A stretch of DNA of 64,000 bases from Pseudooceanicola sp050897975 (GTDB lineage Bacteria > Pseudomonadota > Alphaproteobacteria > Rhodobacterales > Rhodobacteraceae), in the NCBI RefSeq assembly GCF_050897975.1, contig NZ_JBPAXY010000004.1, forward strand, positions 62,001-126,000. Direction: 5' to 3'. The notes under the pieces were generated by a model, which did no database searches, was not told the DNA's origin, and saw only the letters and a program-made list of their open reading frames with translations. Positions 1-8,171 of this stretch are shown here, piece by piece. A program made the position numbers and the translations under genes. Each line of letters opens with the position of its first letter. Within the stretch, counting starts at the first letter, position 1.

Positions 1-1018
1 GGATCAGATAGACCAGCGGCACCAGCAGCGCCGTGCCGACGCTGTCATAGCTGACCAGCGCCACCGCGCCGGCCACCGCCACCCCCACCATGGCGCCCAG
101 ATAGGGCAGGTAGTTCAGCAAAAAGGCCGCCACCCCCCAAAGCATCGCATAGGGCATACCCATCAGATGCAGCACGCCGCCGATGGCCAGGCCGAGAACC
201 GCGTTGATCACCGTGATCGCCCCTAGATAGCGCGAGATCTGCTGCTCGACGTCGCGGCTGATCCGGGCCACCCGGCGTTTGCGGCGCAGGTCGGGGAAGG
301 CGGCGACCAGCCTTGCGCGGAAGGCATCCCCCATCGACAGCAGGAACATGGCGAAGAGCAGCGACACCACAAGCACCGTGCCCGAGGTGGCCAGCGAGCC
401 AAGGGCGCCTTGCAGGAAGCCGGTGGCGGGGGCGATGACCACCCGGTCCTCCTCTTCGCCCGCATCGGTGCCCGCCGCCATCTGCTGCATCTGTTCCGAA
501 GCATCCTTCAGCCGCTCGACATTGCGCATCACCCCCCAGAGCTTGTAGCGCAGCTCTTCCTGGATCTGCGGGGCCTCAGCGATCAGGGTCTGGGCAGGCA
601 GGCGCAGCATGTAGAGGCCCGAGACCGAGGTGATGCCGATGGTCAGGATGATCGCCACCGCCGAGGCGCCTTCGGGCACCCCCTTGCGCGCCAGCCAGCG
701 CACCAGCGGCGACAGGGTCAGGGCGATCAGCAGGCCCAGCACCACGGGCAGGGCCACGGTCTTGGCCTGATAGACCGACCACAGCAGGAACAGCAGGAAG
801 ATGCCGGTCAGAAGGTACTGGATATGGCGCAGGTGACGGCGGATGCCGCGCATCTGGTCGGCGCGGCGCTCTGCCGGGGGTGGTGCAACCGGCGCGGCGG
901 GGGCTGTGCCTGCGACGGCGCTCTGCGCGGTCGGGCCTTCGGCCTCGGCGCCCTCTGGCGGCGTCGACGGGGCCGGGGCCTCCGTCTCGGGCTGCCGATC
1001 TCTTCGCTTGTCTGTCAT
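1..1018 (-). CDS. AI-2E family (PerM-like) transporter, 3' end outside the window
   Basis: The minus-strand frame is open from the ATG at 1018 to the window edge, so the C-terminal end is missing. The first 70 residues are a Pro/Ala-rich, probably disordered cytoplasmic tail. They are followed by hydrophobic segments (YLLTGIFLLFLLWSVY, then LPVVLGLLIALTLSPLVRWL) and, further on, LLNYLPYLGAMVGVAVAG, a block typical of the AI-2E/PerM family of polytopic inner-membrane proteins. Members export small molecules or act in Na+/H+ exchange; the substrate cannot be read from the sequence. A second family member lies at 59898-61004. The family call is firm. Confidence 0.85.
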   Translation of the reverse strand, partial: MTDKRRDRQPETEAPAPSTPPEGAEAEGPTAQSAVAGTAPAAPVAPPPAERRADQMRGIRRHLRHIQYLLTGIFLLFLLWSVYQAKTVALPVVLGLLIALTLSPLVRWLARKGVPEGASAVAIILTIGITSVSGLYMLRLPAQTLIAEAPQIQEELRYKLWGVMRNVERLKDASEQMQQMAAGTDAGEEEDRVVIAPATGFLQGALGSLATSGTVLVVSLLFAMFLLSMGDAFRARLVAAFPDLRRKRRVARISRDVEQQISRYLGAITVINAVLGLAIGGVLHLMGMPYAMLWGVAAFLLNYLPYLGAMVGVAVAGAVALVSYDSVGTALLVPLVYLI

Positions 1019-1358
1019 GCCGCTCCTGCCCTGTCTTGCGAGTCAACGCCGGGGCGGGCGCCGGGGTTCCCGAGGGCGCAGCGGGGAGGGCGGCAGACCC
1101 GGCGCCCAATGGTTCCAAGATGCCTCTGCGGGTTTGACGGAAGGGGCTGTCGTCCCAGAGAGCAACCGGACCTGCGGGCAGCCGAGGCGCTCAGCCGGGT
1201 GGGGGGATGGGGGTGTCGAGCGGATCAAGAGGGCAGAGGCGGCCAGATCATGACGCTTGTCCGTCGCGGCAGGCTGCCGCCCCGCTCCCGGGGGGGGCGA
1301 GGCCCCCGACCCAACCGTTGACGCGGCCGGGCGGGCGGCAGCTGGCAGGTGCGGAGGC
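1019..1358. other. Intergenic stretch without a supported gene
   Basis: This stretch separates two minus-strand genes. Open frames exist on both strands but have no recognisable domain, no ribosome site and strong Gly/Pro/Arg bias. A GGGGG-cgagg-CCCCC hairpin near 1290-1312 may end the chemoreceptor transcript. The promoter of the transporter gene should lie close to 1019. Confidence 0.5.
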
Positions 1359-2747
1359 TCAGCCGTGGCGACGGGCGCGGTCGGCGGGGCGCGCCTCTGC
1401 GGGGCCCAGCTGGAACTGATCCACCAGACCGGCCAGGGCCTGGCTCTGGTCGCGCAGGCGTACCGCCTCGGCGGTGGTTTCCTCGGCCATCGAGGCGTTT
1501 TGCTGGGTCAGGTCGCCGCTATGCGAGACTTCCTGGCTGACCGCGCCGATGCTTTTAGCCTGGGCCTCGGCGGATTGGGTGATCTCGGCCAGAAGCGTGT
1601 CGATCTGCATCACCTTTTCCCGCGCCGTATGCAGCGCCGCGCTGGTCTCATCCACCAGCTTTTCGCCCCGCTGCACCTGGGTCACCGACTGGTCGATCAG
1701 GTCGCGGATCGTCTTCGCCGCCTCGGCGCTGCGCTGCGCCAGCGACCGCACCTCGGTTGCCACCACGGCAAAGCCGCGCCCGGCCTCGCCCGCCCGCGCC
1801 GCCTCGACCCCGGCGTTCAGGGCCAGCAGGTTGGTCTGCATGGCGATCGTGTCGATGACCGAAACGATCTGGCTGATCTCGCGCGACGAGCCCGAGATTT
1901 CCTGCATCGCCGCCTGGGTCTGTTCCATCACCTCGGTCGAGCGGGTGACCATGCCGCGCGCCTGCGAGGCCGCGCCCGCCGCCTCGCCCGCGCCGGTATT
2001 GGTGGCCTGCACCGTCTCGCGGATCCCGCTCAGCGCGCTGGTCGAGCGGTCCAGCGCCGCCGCCTGCTGCTCGGTGCGCCGCGCCAGGGCCTCGATCGCG
2101 CCGGCGATATGTTCGCTGCCGCCGCGCACATCGCCCGAGGCGCTGCGGATCTCGCGCATGGCGGCGTGCAGGGTTTCGGTCGCCTCGTTGAAATCGTCGC
2201 GGGCGCGGGCGATCTTGGCGGGGGCGCTGTCGTCGATGCGATAGGTCAGGTCGCCCTTGGCCAGGCTGGTCAGCGCCCGGGTCAGCACCTCCATCCCCTT
2301 GCGGTCATTCTCGGCCTCGACCTCGAAGAAGTGGTGCATCGCCACCGCCACATCGGCGAAAATCGCCATCATCAGCTGTTTGGTCAGCGCCGCGCGCTTG
2401 CCCTCGCCCTTGCTGGCGGCGGCGGCCTGAAGGGCGACGACCAGTTCCCCGGCATAGATCGCGTAGCCCTGAAGATATTTCGGGAAAGAGATGTCGCGGG
2501 CGATGTTCTCGGCCAGCTCCGACTGTTCCGCGAAGTAGGCGGGGCTGAAATCCCCGGTGGAGATGCGGTTGAACTTGCGCAGCTCCTTCTCGTACAGCTC
2601 GGCAGGCACCGTGCGCATGGTCGGATCGACCACCGAATAGGCCTTCAGCAGCACCTCGCGCAGCTGGCCGGTGACCAGCGCGTTGACCTCCTGACCCAGC
2701 CGTTTCTCTTCCGCGCTCCACGGGCGGGTTTCCTGTGCGATATCCAC
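1359..2747 (-). CDS. Soluble methyl-accepting chemotaxis protein with degenerate globin-like sensor domain
   Basis: A 462-residue receptor with no transmembrane segment. It starts at a GTG preceded by AAGGAG seven bases upstream. Residues 1-150 resemble the sensor domain of globin-coupled receptors (the stretch around FPKYLQGYAIYAGELVVAL). A HAMP-like linker lies near 155-175 (LTSLAKGDLTYRI). The signalling hairpin is at 311-337 (NAGVEAARAGE, then GRGFAVVATEV), the block that binds CheA/CheW. Where haem globin-coupled sensors have the proximal His in an HxRIGLxP-like motif, this protein reads IARDISFP, so haem binding looks lost (inference from a by-eye alignment). No che genes are nearby. 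The chemoreceptor call is certain; the globin-like call is moderate. Confidence 0.9.
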   Translation of the reverse strand: MDIAQETRPWSAEEKRLGQEVNALVTGQLREVLLKAYSVVDPTMRTVPAELYEKELRKFNRISTGDFSPAYFAEQSELAENIARDISFPKYLQGYAIYAGELVVALQAAAASKGEGKRAALTKQLMMAIFADVAVAMHHFFEVEAENDRKGMEVLTRALTSLAKGDLTYRIDDSAPAKIARARDDFNEATETLHAAMREIRSASGDVRGGSEHIAGAIEALARRTEQQAAALDRSTSALSGIRETVQATNTGAGEAAGAASQARGMVTRSTEVMEQTQAAMQEISGSSREISQIVSVIDTIAMQTNLLALNAGVEAARAGEAGRGFAVVATEVRSLAQRSAEAAKTIRDLIDQSVTQVQRGEKLVDETSAALHTAREKVMQIDTLLAEITQSAEAQAKSIGAVSQEVSHSGDLTQQNASMAEETTAEAVRLRDQSQALAGLVDQFQLGPAEARPADRARRHG

Positions 2748-3231
2748 GCAGATGCTCCTTTCCGGACCGCGATTCCTGGCCCTGACCTGATCCCTTGTCC
2801 TGACCTGTGGCGCCCGACGCCATGGCGCCGCCCCCGCGCCGCGCGGCAGGGCGGGGCAGGGACCATGGGCAGAGCCTGCCGCGATTGTCTGAGGATGAGG
2901 TAAACGCCTGCGGGAAAATCTCTGTGGGGCCCACGAGGGGCAAGAGGCTGCGATCTCGGCAAGGGCGCCGGCGCGTTAATCGTTGTTGACCTAGGGGAAA
3001 GTGCGGTTACCGTGGATTTACCCCTCCCGTCCCTGCCCCCTCAGGGCCGGGCTCCCAGGGCCGCCGCTCTCGTCATGCGGCCCCCCTCCGCCGGGCGGCG
3101 TCATGATCCGCGCTGCCCGGCATCACGGCCCAAGGGAGGATCCGCCGCGCGCGCCTCTCGGCGATTGCCCCCGCGCGCCGCTTTCTGTATCCAAGCCGCC
3201 AAACCGCATCCCCAGAGTCACGGAGTTTCCC
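2748..3231. other. Divergent promoter region between chemoreceptor and ettA
   Basis: This 484-bp stretch lies between two divergent starts. The chemoreceptor ribosome site (AAGGAG on the minus strand) lies at 2755-2760. A TTGACC at 2986-2991 could be a -35 element for ettA but has no convincing -10 partner. The ettA leader is GC-rich, and GGAG at 3221-3224 is the ribosome site. Small overlapping frames here have no support as genes. Confidence 0.45.
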
Positions 3232-4887
3232 ATGGCCGCCTACCAATACGTCTACCATATGTCCGGCGTCTCCAAGACCTACCCGGGTGGCAAGAAGTGT
3301 TTCGAGAACATCCACCTGAACTTCCTGCCCGGCGTGAAGATCGGCGTGGTCGGCGTCAACGGCGCCGGTAAATCCACCCTGCTCAAGATCATGGCCGGCT
3401 GGGACAAGGATTTCCAGGGCGAGGCCTGGCACGCCGAGGGCGCCCGCGTCGGCTACCTGCCCCAGGAACCGGAACTGGACCCGGCCCTGACCGTGCGGGA
3501 AAACGTCATGCTGGGCGTGAAGGAAAAGCAGGACATCCTCAATCGTTACAACGATCTGGCGATGAACTATTCCGACGAGACCGCCGAGGAGATGGCCAAG
3601 CTTCAGGATGAGATCGACGCGCAGAACCTGTGGGATCTCGACGCCCAGATCGACATTTCCATGGAGGCCCTGCGCTGCCCGCCGGACGATGCCGATGTCA
3701 CCACCCTGTCGGGCGGTGAAAAGCGCCGCGTGGCACTGTGCAAGCTGCTGCTCGAAGCGCCTGACATGCTGCTGCTGGACGAACCGACCAACCACCTGGA
3801 CGCGGAAACCATCGCCTGGCTGCAAAACCACCTGATCGAGTACAAGGGCACGATCCTGATCGTCACCCACGACCGCTACTTCCTGGATGACATCACCGGC
3901 TGGATCCTGGAACTCGACCGCGGCCATGGCATCCCCTACGAGGGCAACTATTCCTCCTGGCTGGAACAGAAGGCCAAGCGGCTGGAGCAGGAAGCGCGCG
4001 AGGACAAGTCCAAGCAGAAGACCCTGGAACGCGAGCTGGAATGGATGCGCGCCTCGCCCAAGGCCCGTCAGGCCAAGTCGAAGGCCCGGATCAACGCCTA
4101 TAACGAGCTGGCCAACCAGTCCGAACGCGAGAAGCTGTCGCGCGCCCAGATCATCATTCCGAACGGCCCGCGCCTGGGCTCGAAGGTGATCGAGGTCGAG
4201 GGGCTGAAGAAGGCCATGGGCGACAAGCTGCTGATCGAAGGCCTGGATTTCGCCCTTCCGCCGGGTGGCATCGTCGGCGTCATCGGCCCGAACGGGGCCG
4301 GTAAGACGACGCTTTTCCGGATGCTGACGGGCCAGGAACAGCCCGACGAGGGCACGGTGGAATACGGCGACACGGTGAAACTGTCCTATGTCGACCAGTC
4401 CCGCGACGACCTGGACGACAACGCCACGGTGTGGGAGGCGATTGCCGACGGCCTTGACGTGATCAAGCTGGGCGATGCCGAGGTGAACGCCCGCGCCTAT
4501 TGCTCGGCCTTCAACTTCAAGGGCGGCGACCAGCAGAAGAAGGTGTCCCTGCTGTCGGGCGGTGAGCGGAACCGGGTCCACATGGCCCGCCTGCTGCGCT
4601 CGGGCGGCAACGTCCTGCTGCTCGACGAACCGACCAACGACCTCGACGTCGAGACCCTGCGGGCCCTCGAAGACGCCCTGGTCGACTTCGCCGGCTGCGC
4701 CGTTGTGATCTCGCACGACCGTTTCTTCCTCGACCGGATCTGTACCCACATCCTGGCGTTCGAGGGCGACGCCCATGTGGAATGGTTCGAGGGCAACTTC
4801 GAGGATTACGAAGAGGACAAGAAGCGGCGGTTGGGGCCTGATGCGCTGGAGCCGAAGCGGATCAAGTACAAGAAGTTTGCGCGGTAA
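3232..4887 (+). CDS. ettA: EttA, energy-dependent translational throttle ABC-F ATPase
   Basis: A 551-residue tandem ABC protein without membrane segments. Walker A motifs are GVNGAGKST (residues 41-49) and GPNGAGKTT in the second cassette. Two LSGGE signatures are each followed by LLLDEPTN-x-LD Walker B motifs, with a charged linker between the cassettes. Length, linker and the RIKYKKFAR ending match EttA (555 residues in E. coli), which binds the ribosomal E site and gates the first elongation step according to ATP/ADP ratio. The ATG at 3232 was chosen because the MAAYQYVYHM start matches the family and GGAG lies seven bases upstream. It is monocistronic, with a terminator just downstream. 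Confidence 0.95.
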   Translation: MAAYQYVYHMSGVSKTYPGGKKCFENIHLNFLPGVKIGVVGVNGAGKSTLLKIMAGWDKDFQGEAWHAEGARVGYLPQEPELDPALTVRENVMLGVKEKQDILNRYNDLAMNYSDETAEEMAKLQDEIDAQNLWDLDAQIDISMEALRCPPDDADVTTLSGGEKRRVALCKLLLEAPDMLLLDEPTNHLDAETIAWLQNHLIEYKGTILIVTHDRYFLDDITGWILELDRGHGIPYEGNYSSWLEQKAKRLEQEAREDKSKQKTLERELEWMRASPKARQAKSKARINAYNELANQSEREKLSRAQIIIPNGPRLGSKVIEVEGLKKAMGDKLLIEGLDFALPPGGIVGVIGPNGAGKTTLFRMLTGQEQPDEGTVEYGDTVKLSYVDQSRDDLDDNATVWEAIADGLDVIKLGDAEVNARAYCSAFNFKGGDQQKKVSLLSGGERNRVHMARLLRSGGNVLLLDEPTNDLDVETLRALEDALVDFAGCAVVISHDRFFLDRICTHILAFEGDAHVEWFEGNFEDYEEDKKRRLGPDALEPKRIKYKKFAR

Positions 4888-4915
4888 GCGGGGGCGCAAA
4901 TTGGAGATGTGAGGA

Positions 4916-4939
4916 GGGCGGCCTGGGGCCGCCCTTCTT
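4916..4939 (+). terminator. Rho-independent terminator after ettA
   Basis: A perfect 8-bp stem GGGCGGCC / GGCCGCCC with a three-base loop, followed by TTCTTGT, begins 29 bases after the ettA stop codon. Confidence 0.75.
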
Positions 4940-5017
4940 GTGTGTGCTAACCGGGTCTATTGCCTTTTGTGTAGGGTCTGTAGAGTATGATTAATGCGCG
5001 GGGTAACGGAGGGGATA

Positions 5018-5950
5018 ATGTCGCAAAATGATGAAGCAGTCGCCTTGGCTGCGGTTGGATCGGAAATTGATCTGGAAGGTGTTCGGCTGCCATCTTTTAT
5101 CGGTGGGGACGCTGACAAAGCTGAAATCTACAGGAAAGCTCTTGTAGTCCTTGAAGGGAGGACCGAAGAGAATCCATTGGCCGTAGCTGATTTGCTGAGC
5201 TCGGTTTCCAGCGGTATGGCGGGCTATCCGAAAGATTCCTACATCTATCACCTCATGCTTGCTGCATCAAAAGCTGACGACTCTCCGATTTCTAGTCGGA
5301 AGGGTCGCGCTGGTGGTTATTTTCTTGTGGCAGAAGGGCTTATAGAAGCAGGTCCTGCTGATGCAGAGGCCGTTTCAGAAGAGGAGGTTGAGCGGCGGGA
5401 GAAAACTCTTGAAAAACATTTGTGGCCACTTTTCGCTGAGTGGTTAAAGTCTAATAAGGAAATTAAGAACGCTACGCACGAGATTGCGCATGTTAAGTCT
5501 GGAGGAGTTTGGGGGAACCCTGACGTAATTGGCTTGCGCCCCTTGGATCGCTTGGGATTTTTTGATGTGGAGGTTTTCTCCGTTGAGGTTAAGCCTGAAC
5601 TTAAGCAGTGGCGATACTACTTTTTTGAGGCAGTTGCCCACAAGAGGTTCGCTGAGCGCGTGTACTTCGCGTATCGGAGCGATGGCGCAAAGACAGGGGA
5701 TGAGGCCGAAATTCTTAAGTTCGCTGAGAAATATGACATCGGCGTACTTCGCCTCGAGATCAACCAGTCAGAGTATGACACACTCCCCAATTGGAAGCAG
5801 CTTGATGAGCGCAAGAAAATTGAGCTAACGGAACAGATCGTTGAGGTGGTGCCTGCGCCTTCGGATCCTGTTGCTCTTCAAGAAAAATTGGGCCTCTTCG
5901 ATCGTATAGGGATCAAATCGCGCGAGGATATTTATCAATTCGGGCTCTAG
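5018..5950 (+). CDS. Putative PD-(D/E)xK nuclease-fold protein, family not recognised
   Basis: A 310-residue cytosolic protein beginning at ATG 5018, with GGAGGGG four bases upstream; an upstream ATG at 4994 lacks such a site. Residues 166-192 carry the pattern of a restriction-endonuclease-like active site: GNPDVIG (D169), an FFDVEVF strand, then VEVKPE (E190-x-K192). A helix with EAVAHKRFAERVYFAY follows, as is usual after the ExK strand. Residues 30-110 look helical and could be a winged-helix DNA-binding part (weak). The codon and base usage is clearly more AT-rich than both neighbours, which suggests horizontal acquisition. No methylase or partner gene is adjacent. The gene directly precedes the tandem repeat array. 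DNA cleavage, defence or repair are possible roles; none is proven. Confidence 0.7.
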   Translation: MSQNDEAVALAAVGSEIDLEGVRLPSFIGGDADKAEIYRKALVVLEGRTEENPLAVADLLSSVSSGMAGYPKDSYIYHLMLAASKADDSPISSRKGRAGGYFLVAEGLIEAGPADAEAVSEEEVERREKTLEKHLWPLFAEWLKSNKEIKNATHEIAHVKSGGVWGNPDVIGLRPLDRLGFFDVEVFSVEVKPELKQWRYYFFEAVAHKRFAERVYFAYRSDGAKTGDEAEILKFAEKYDIGVLRLEINQSEYDTLPNWKQLDERKKIELTEQIVEVVPAPSDPVALQEKLGLFDRIGIKSREDIYQFGL

Positions 5951-5991
5951 TGAGCGTTTCACTCGCCCGGCACCGCCGGGCGGCGCCCGAC

Positions 5992-6966
5992 CCTCCCCCC
6001 GGGAGGGCGCACTGACGATGCTCCACGCAACCCGCCCCACACCGCTGCTTGAGATCCCCCACACCGGCCACAAGTCGCAAATGCGCCCACCCAGGGTCGG
6101 GCGCCGCCCTCCGCTCTGCGGCTCCGATGCCAGTCTCCGGCGGCCAGGGGCGGCGCCCGCCGGGGCTTCGCCCGTTCGACGCTCAAACCGTCCCCCGGAC
6201 GGTTTGCCACGCTGCGCGTGGACCGCGTCTCACCCCTCCCCCCGGGAGGGCGCATTGGCGATGCCACCAGCAGAACGCCCCACATCGCTGCTTGAAGGCG
6301 TTCGCGCCAAACTCAGGGAGCACTTGCGCCCACCCAGGCTCGGGCGCCGTCCTCCGCTCTGGGGTTCCGATGCTGGTCTCCGGCGGCCAAAGGGCGGCGC
6401 CCGCCGGGCCTCCGCCCGTTCGACGCTCAAACCGTCCCCCGGACGGTTTGCCACGCTGCGCGTGGACTGCGTCTCACCCCTCCCCCCGGGAGGGCGCATT
6501 GGCGATGCCCCCAGCAACACACCCAACATCGCTGCTTGAGATCCCCCACACCTGCCATAAGTCCCAAATGCGCCCACCCAGGGCCGGGCGCCGCCCTCCG
6601 CTCTGGGGTTCCGATGCTGGTCTCCGGCGGCCAAAGGGCGGCGCCCGCCGGGGCTCCGCCCGTTCGACGCTCAAACCGTCCCCCGGACGGTTTGCCACGC
6701 TGCGCGTGGACCGCGTCTCACCCCTCCCCCCGGGAGGGCGCATTGGCGATGCCACAAGCAGAACGCCCCACATCGCTGCTTGAGATCCCCCACACCGGCC
6801 ACAAGTCCCACATGCGCCCCCCCCAGGCTCGGGCTCCGCCCTCCGCTCTGAGGCTCCGGCGCCGGTCTCCGGCGGCCAGGGAGCAGCCCCCGCCGGGCCT
6901 CCGCCTGTTCGACGCTCCAACCCGTCCACTGGACGGTTTGCCCCGCTGCGCGGGGACCGCGTCTCA
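5992..6966. repeat. Tandem array of four copies of a ~244-bp hairpin-rich unit
   Basis: Each unit begins at CCTCCCCCCGGGAGG: 5992, 6235, 6479 and 6723, with a degraded fifth beginning near 6967. The spacing is 243, 244 and 244 bp. Every unit contains the CTCCC/GGGAG palindrome, a GCGCCCACCCAGG block, the perfect inverted repeat AAACCGTCC-CCC-GGACGGTTT (6186, 6430, 6674; degraded in copy 4) and the CCACGC/GCGTGG hairpin. Copies 2 and 3 are nearly identical; copy 4 has diverged. Because 244 is not a multiple of three, frames running through the array change phase at each unit, which argues against coding. The array fills the gap between the nuclease-like gene and the DUF4168 gene. Confidence 0.92.
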
Positions 6967-7008
6967 CCCCCCCGGCCCCTTGCGGAGGGCCGGGGGCCGC
7001 GTCGGCGC

Positions 7009-7413
7009 TTAGCCTTCGCCCTGTGCGCTGACCCGATCCTGGATCATCGTGTTCAGCCGCGCTTGCAGGGCCGCGTCGCTCTGGGCGCTTTCGCCGATGA
7101 GGGTGTAGGTCTCGACGTCCATGTTGTCAGTCGCCTCGATCGCGGCGACCATCTCGTCGCGGGCCTGGGTCTGAAGCGCCTCGGCATCGGCCTCGGTCTC
7201 GGCCGCCTGCAACTGCGGCACATAGGCGTCGCGGATCTCGGCCACCTCCAGGGCGGCGTCGACGAAGTCGCTGAGCTGCGCGTCGGTATAGCTGGCCGCC
7301 GGGGCGTCCTGGGGCGCCTCGGGGCTGGCGGCCTCCTGGGCGATCAGCGCGGCCGGGGCCAGGGTCAGGCCAAGGGCGGTTGCGGCGGCGGTCAGTTTGC
7401 TGGTCAGGGTCAT
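7009..7413 (-). CDS. DUF4168 domain exported protein
   Basis: A 134-residue protein with an N-terminal signal peptide (about 1-27, ending APAALIAQ) and an Ala/Glu-rich helical body typical of DUF4168 (YTDAQLSDFVDAALEVAEI near the start). DUF4168 proteins are small secreted or periplasmic proteins of unknown function. The start at 7413 is supported by AGGAGGA eight bases upstream on the minus strand. The gene runs toward the repeat array and away from csp. Confidence 0.8.
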   Translation of the reverse strand: MTLTSKLTAAATALGLTLAPAALIAQEAASPEAPQDAPAASYTDAQLSDFVDAALEVAEIRDAYVPQLQAAETEADAEALQTQARDEMVAAIEATDNMDVETYTLIGESAQSDAALQARLNTMIQDRVSAQGEG

Positions 7414-7648
7414 CAGGGATCCTCCTGCTCGTGGTCTCGGGGTTCGGGGCAGTGCAGCCCGCTCCTCAAGACCTGTGCCCCCGCCGGGCGGGGCGCAACC
7501 GGCGGGCCCCCGGTCGGCAAGGGGCCGCCGGATTGGCAGGCACGGCTGCGCGTTCGGCCGCTGGTCCGGGGCGGCACGCCCTGCCGGGACATTCCGCCCC
7601 GCCAATCGCCGCTTTCGCGATTTTTCTTCCCCCGACTCGCGAAACCTG

Positions 7649-7680
7649 CGATAGAGGGACCCGCTACGCGACCTCTATCG
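7649..7680. promoter_or_regulatory. Inverted repeat in the 360-bp csp upstream region
   Basis: CGATAGAGG (7649-7657) and CCTCTATCG (7672-7680) form a perfect 9-bp inverted repeat around a 14-base spacer, 94 bases before the csp start. It could be an operator, or a hairpin in a long cold-shock leader. The rest of 7414-7773 shows no gene; CDS-like frames there are GC-bias artefacts. Confidence 0.4.
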
Positions 7681-7773
7681 ACCCCCTGTTATGCTACCGG
7701 CGACAGTCTCGATCAGACGACCTACGCCGGGCCGCAGCACTTCCGCGTGCGGCACATAACAGGAGTTCACGAC

Positions 7774-7980
7774 ATGGCCACTGGCACCGTGAAATGGTTC
7801 AACACCACCAAAGGCTACGGCTTCATCGCACCCGAAGGCGGCAGCAAAGACGTTTTCGTCCACATCTCCGCTGTTGAGCGTTCGGGCCTGACCGGCCTGC
7901 AAGATGGCGCCAAGATCAGCTTCGAGATCGAAACCGGCCGCAACGGCCGCGAAGCCGCGACCAACCTCGAGCTGCTCTGA
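7774..7980 (+). CDS. Cold-shock domain protein
   Basis: A 68-residue single-domain protein starting MATGTVKWFN. It has the RNA-binding motifs RNP1 (KGYGFI, residues 13-18) and RNP2 (VFVHIS, 27-32) of the CspA family. Such proteins bind single-stranded RNA or DNA and loosen mRNA structure during cold shock or growth transitions. AGGAG lies eight to nine bases before the ATG. It has its own terminator and a long upstream region, as is usual for csp genes. Which paralogue it is cannot be told from the sequence. Confidence 0.95.
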   Translation: MATGTVKWFNTTKGYGFIAPEGGSKDVFVHISAVERSGLTGLQDGAKISFEIETGRNGREAATNLELL

Positions 7981-8036
7981 TCCCGCAGGGGCAGGCGCCA
8001 CGGCGCCGCCCTGCCGCGATCACCGCAAAGATCTGA

Positions 8037-8066
8037 TCGGGCCGTCCTTCGGGGCGGCCCTTTTGC
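8037..8066 (+). terminator. Terminator after the cold-shock gene
   Basis: A GGGCCG / CGGCCC stem with an internal TCCTTCGGGG loop is followed by TTTT, about 60 bases after the csp stop. Confidence 0.75.
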
Positions 8067-8171
8067 TGTGCACCCCGCCGGGCCCGCGCCCCGCGTCCGG
8101 CGATAGCGCTTTCCCCATCGGGGTATCCGCGCTAGATGATTGACATGGGCAATCACTTTGCGGAGCCCCCG

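Noticed and set aside
6018..6929. Protein genes in the tandem repeat array
   Set aside because: Frames are open on both strands, change phase at each 244-bp unit and have Pro/Arg/Gly-rich content without ribosome sites.
5992..6966. CRISPR array
   Set aside because: The whole unit repeats with no unique spacers, units are far too long, and no cas genes are present.
8137..8156. FNR-like sequence TTGACATGGGCAATCA before the FUSC-like gene
   Set aside because: The half-sites do not pair at the required four-base spacing and the second half is out of register.
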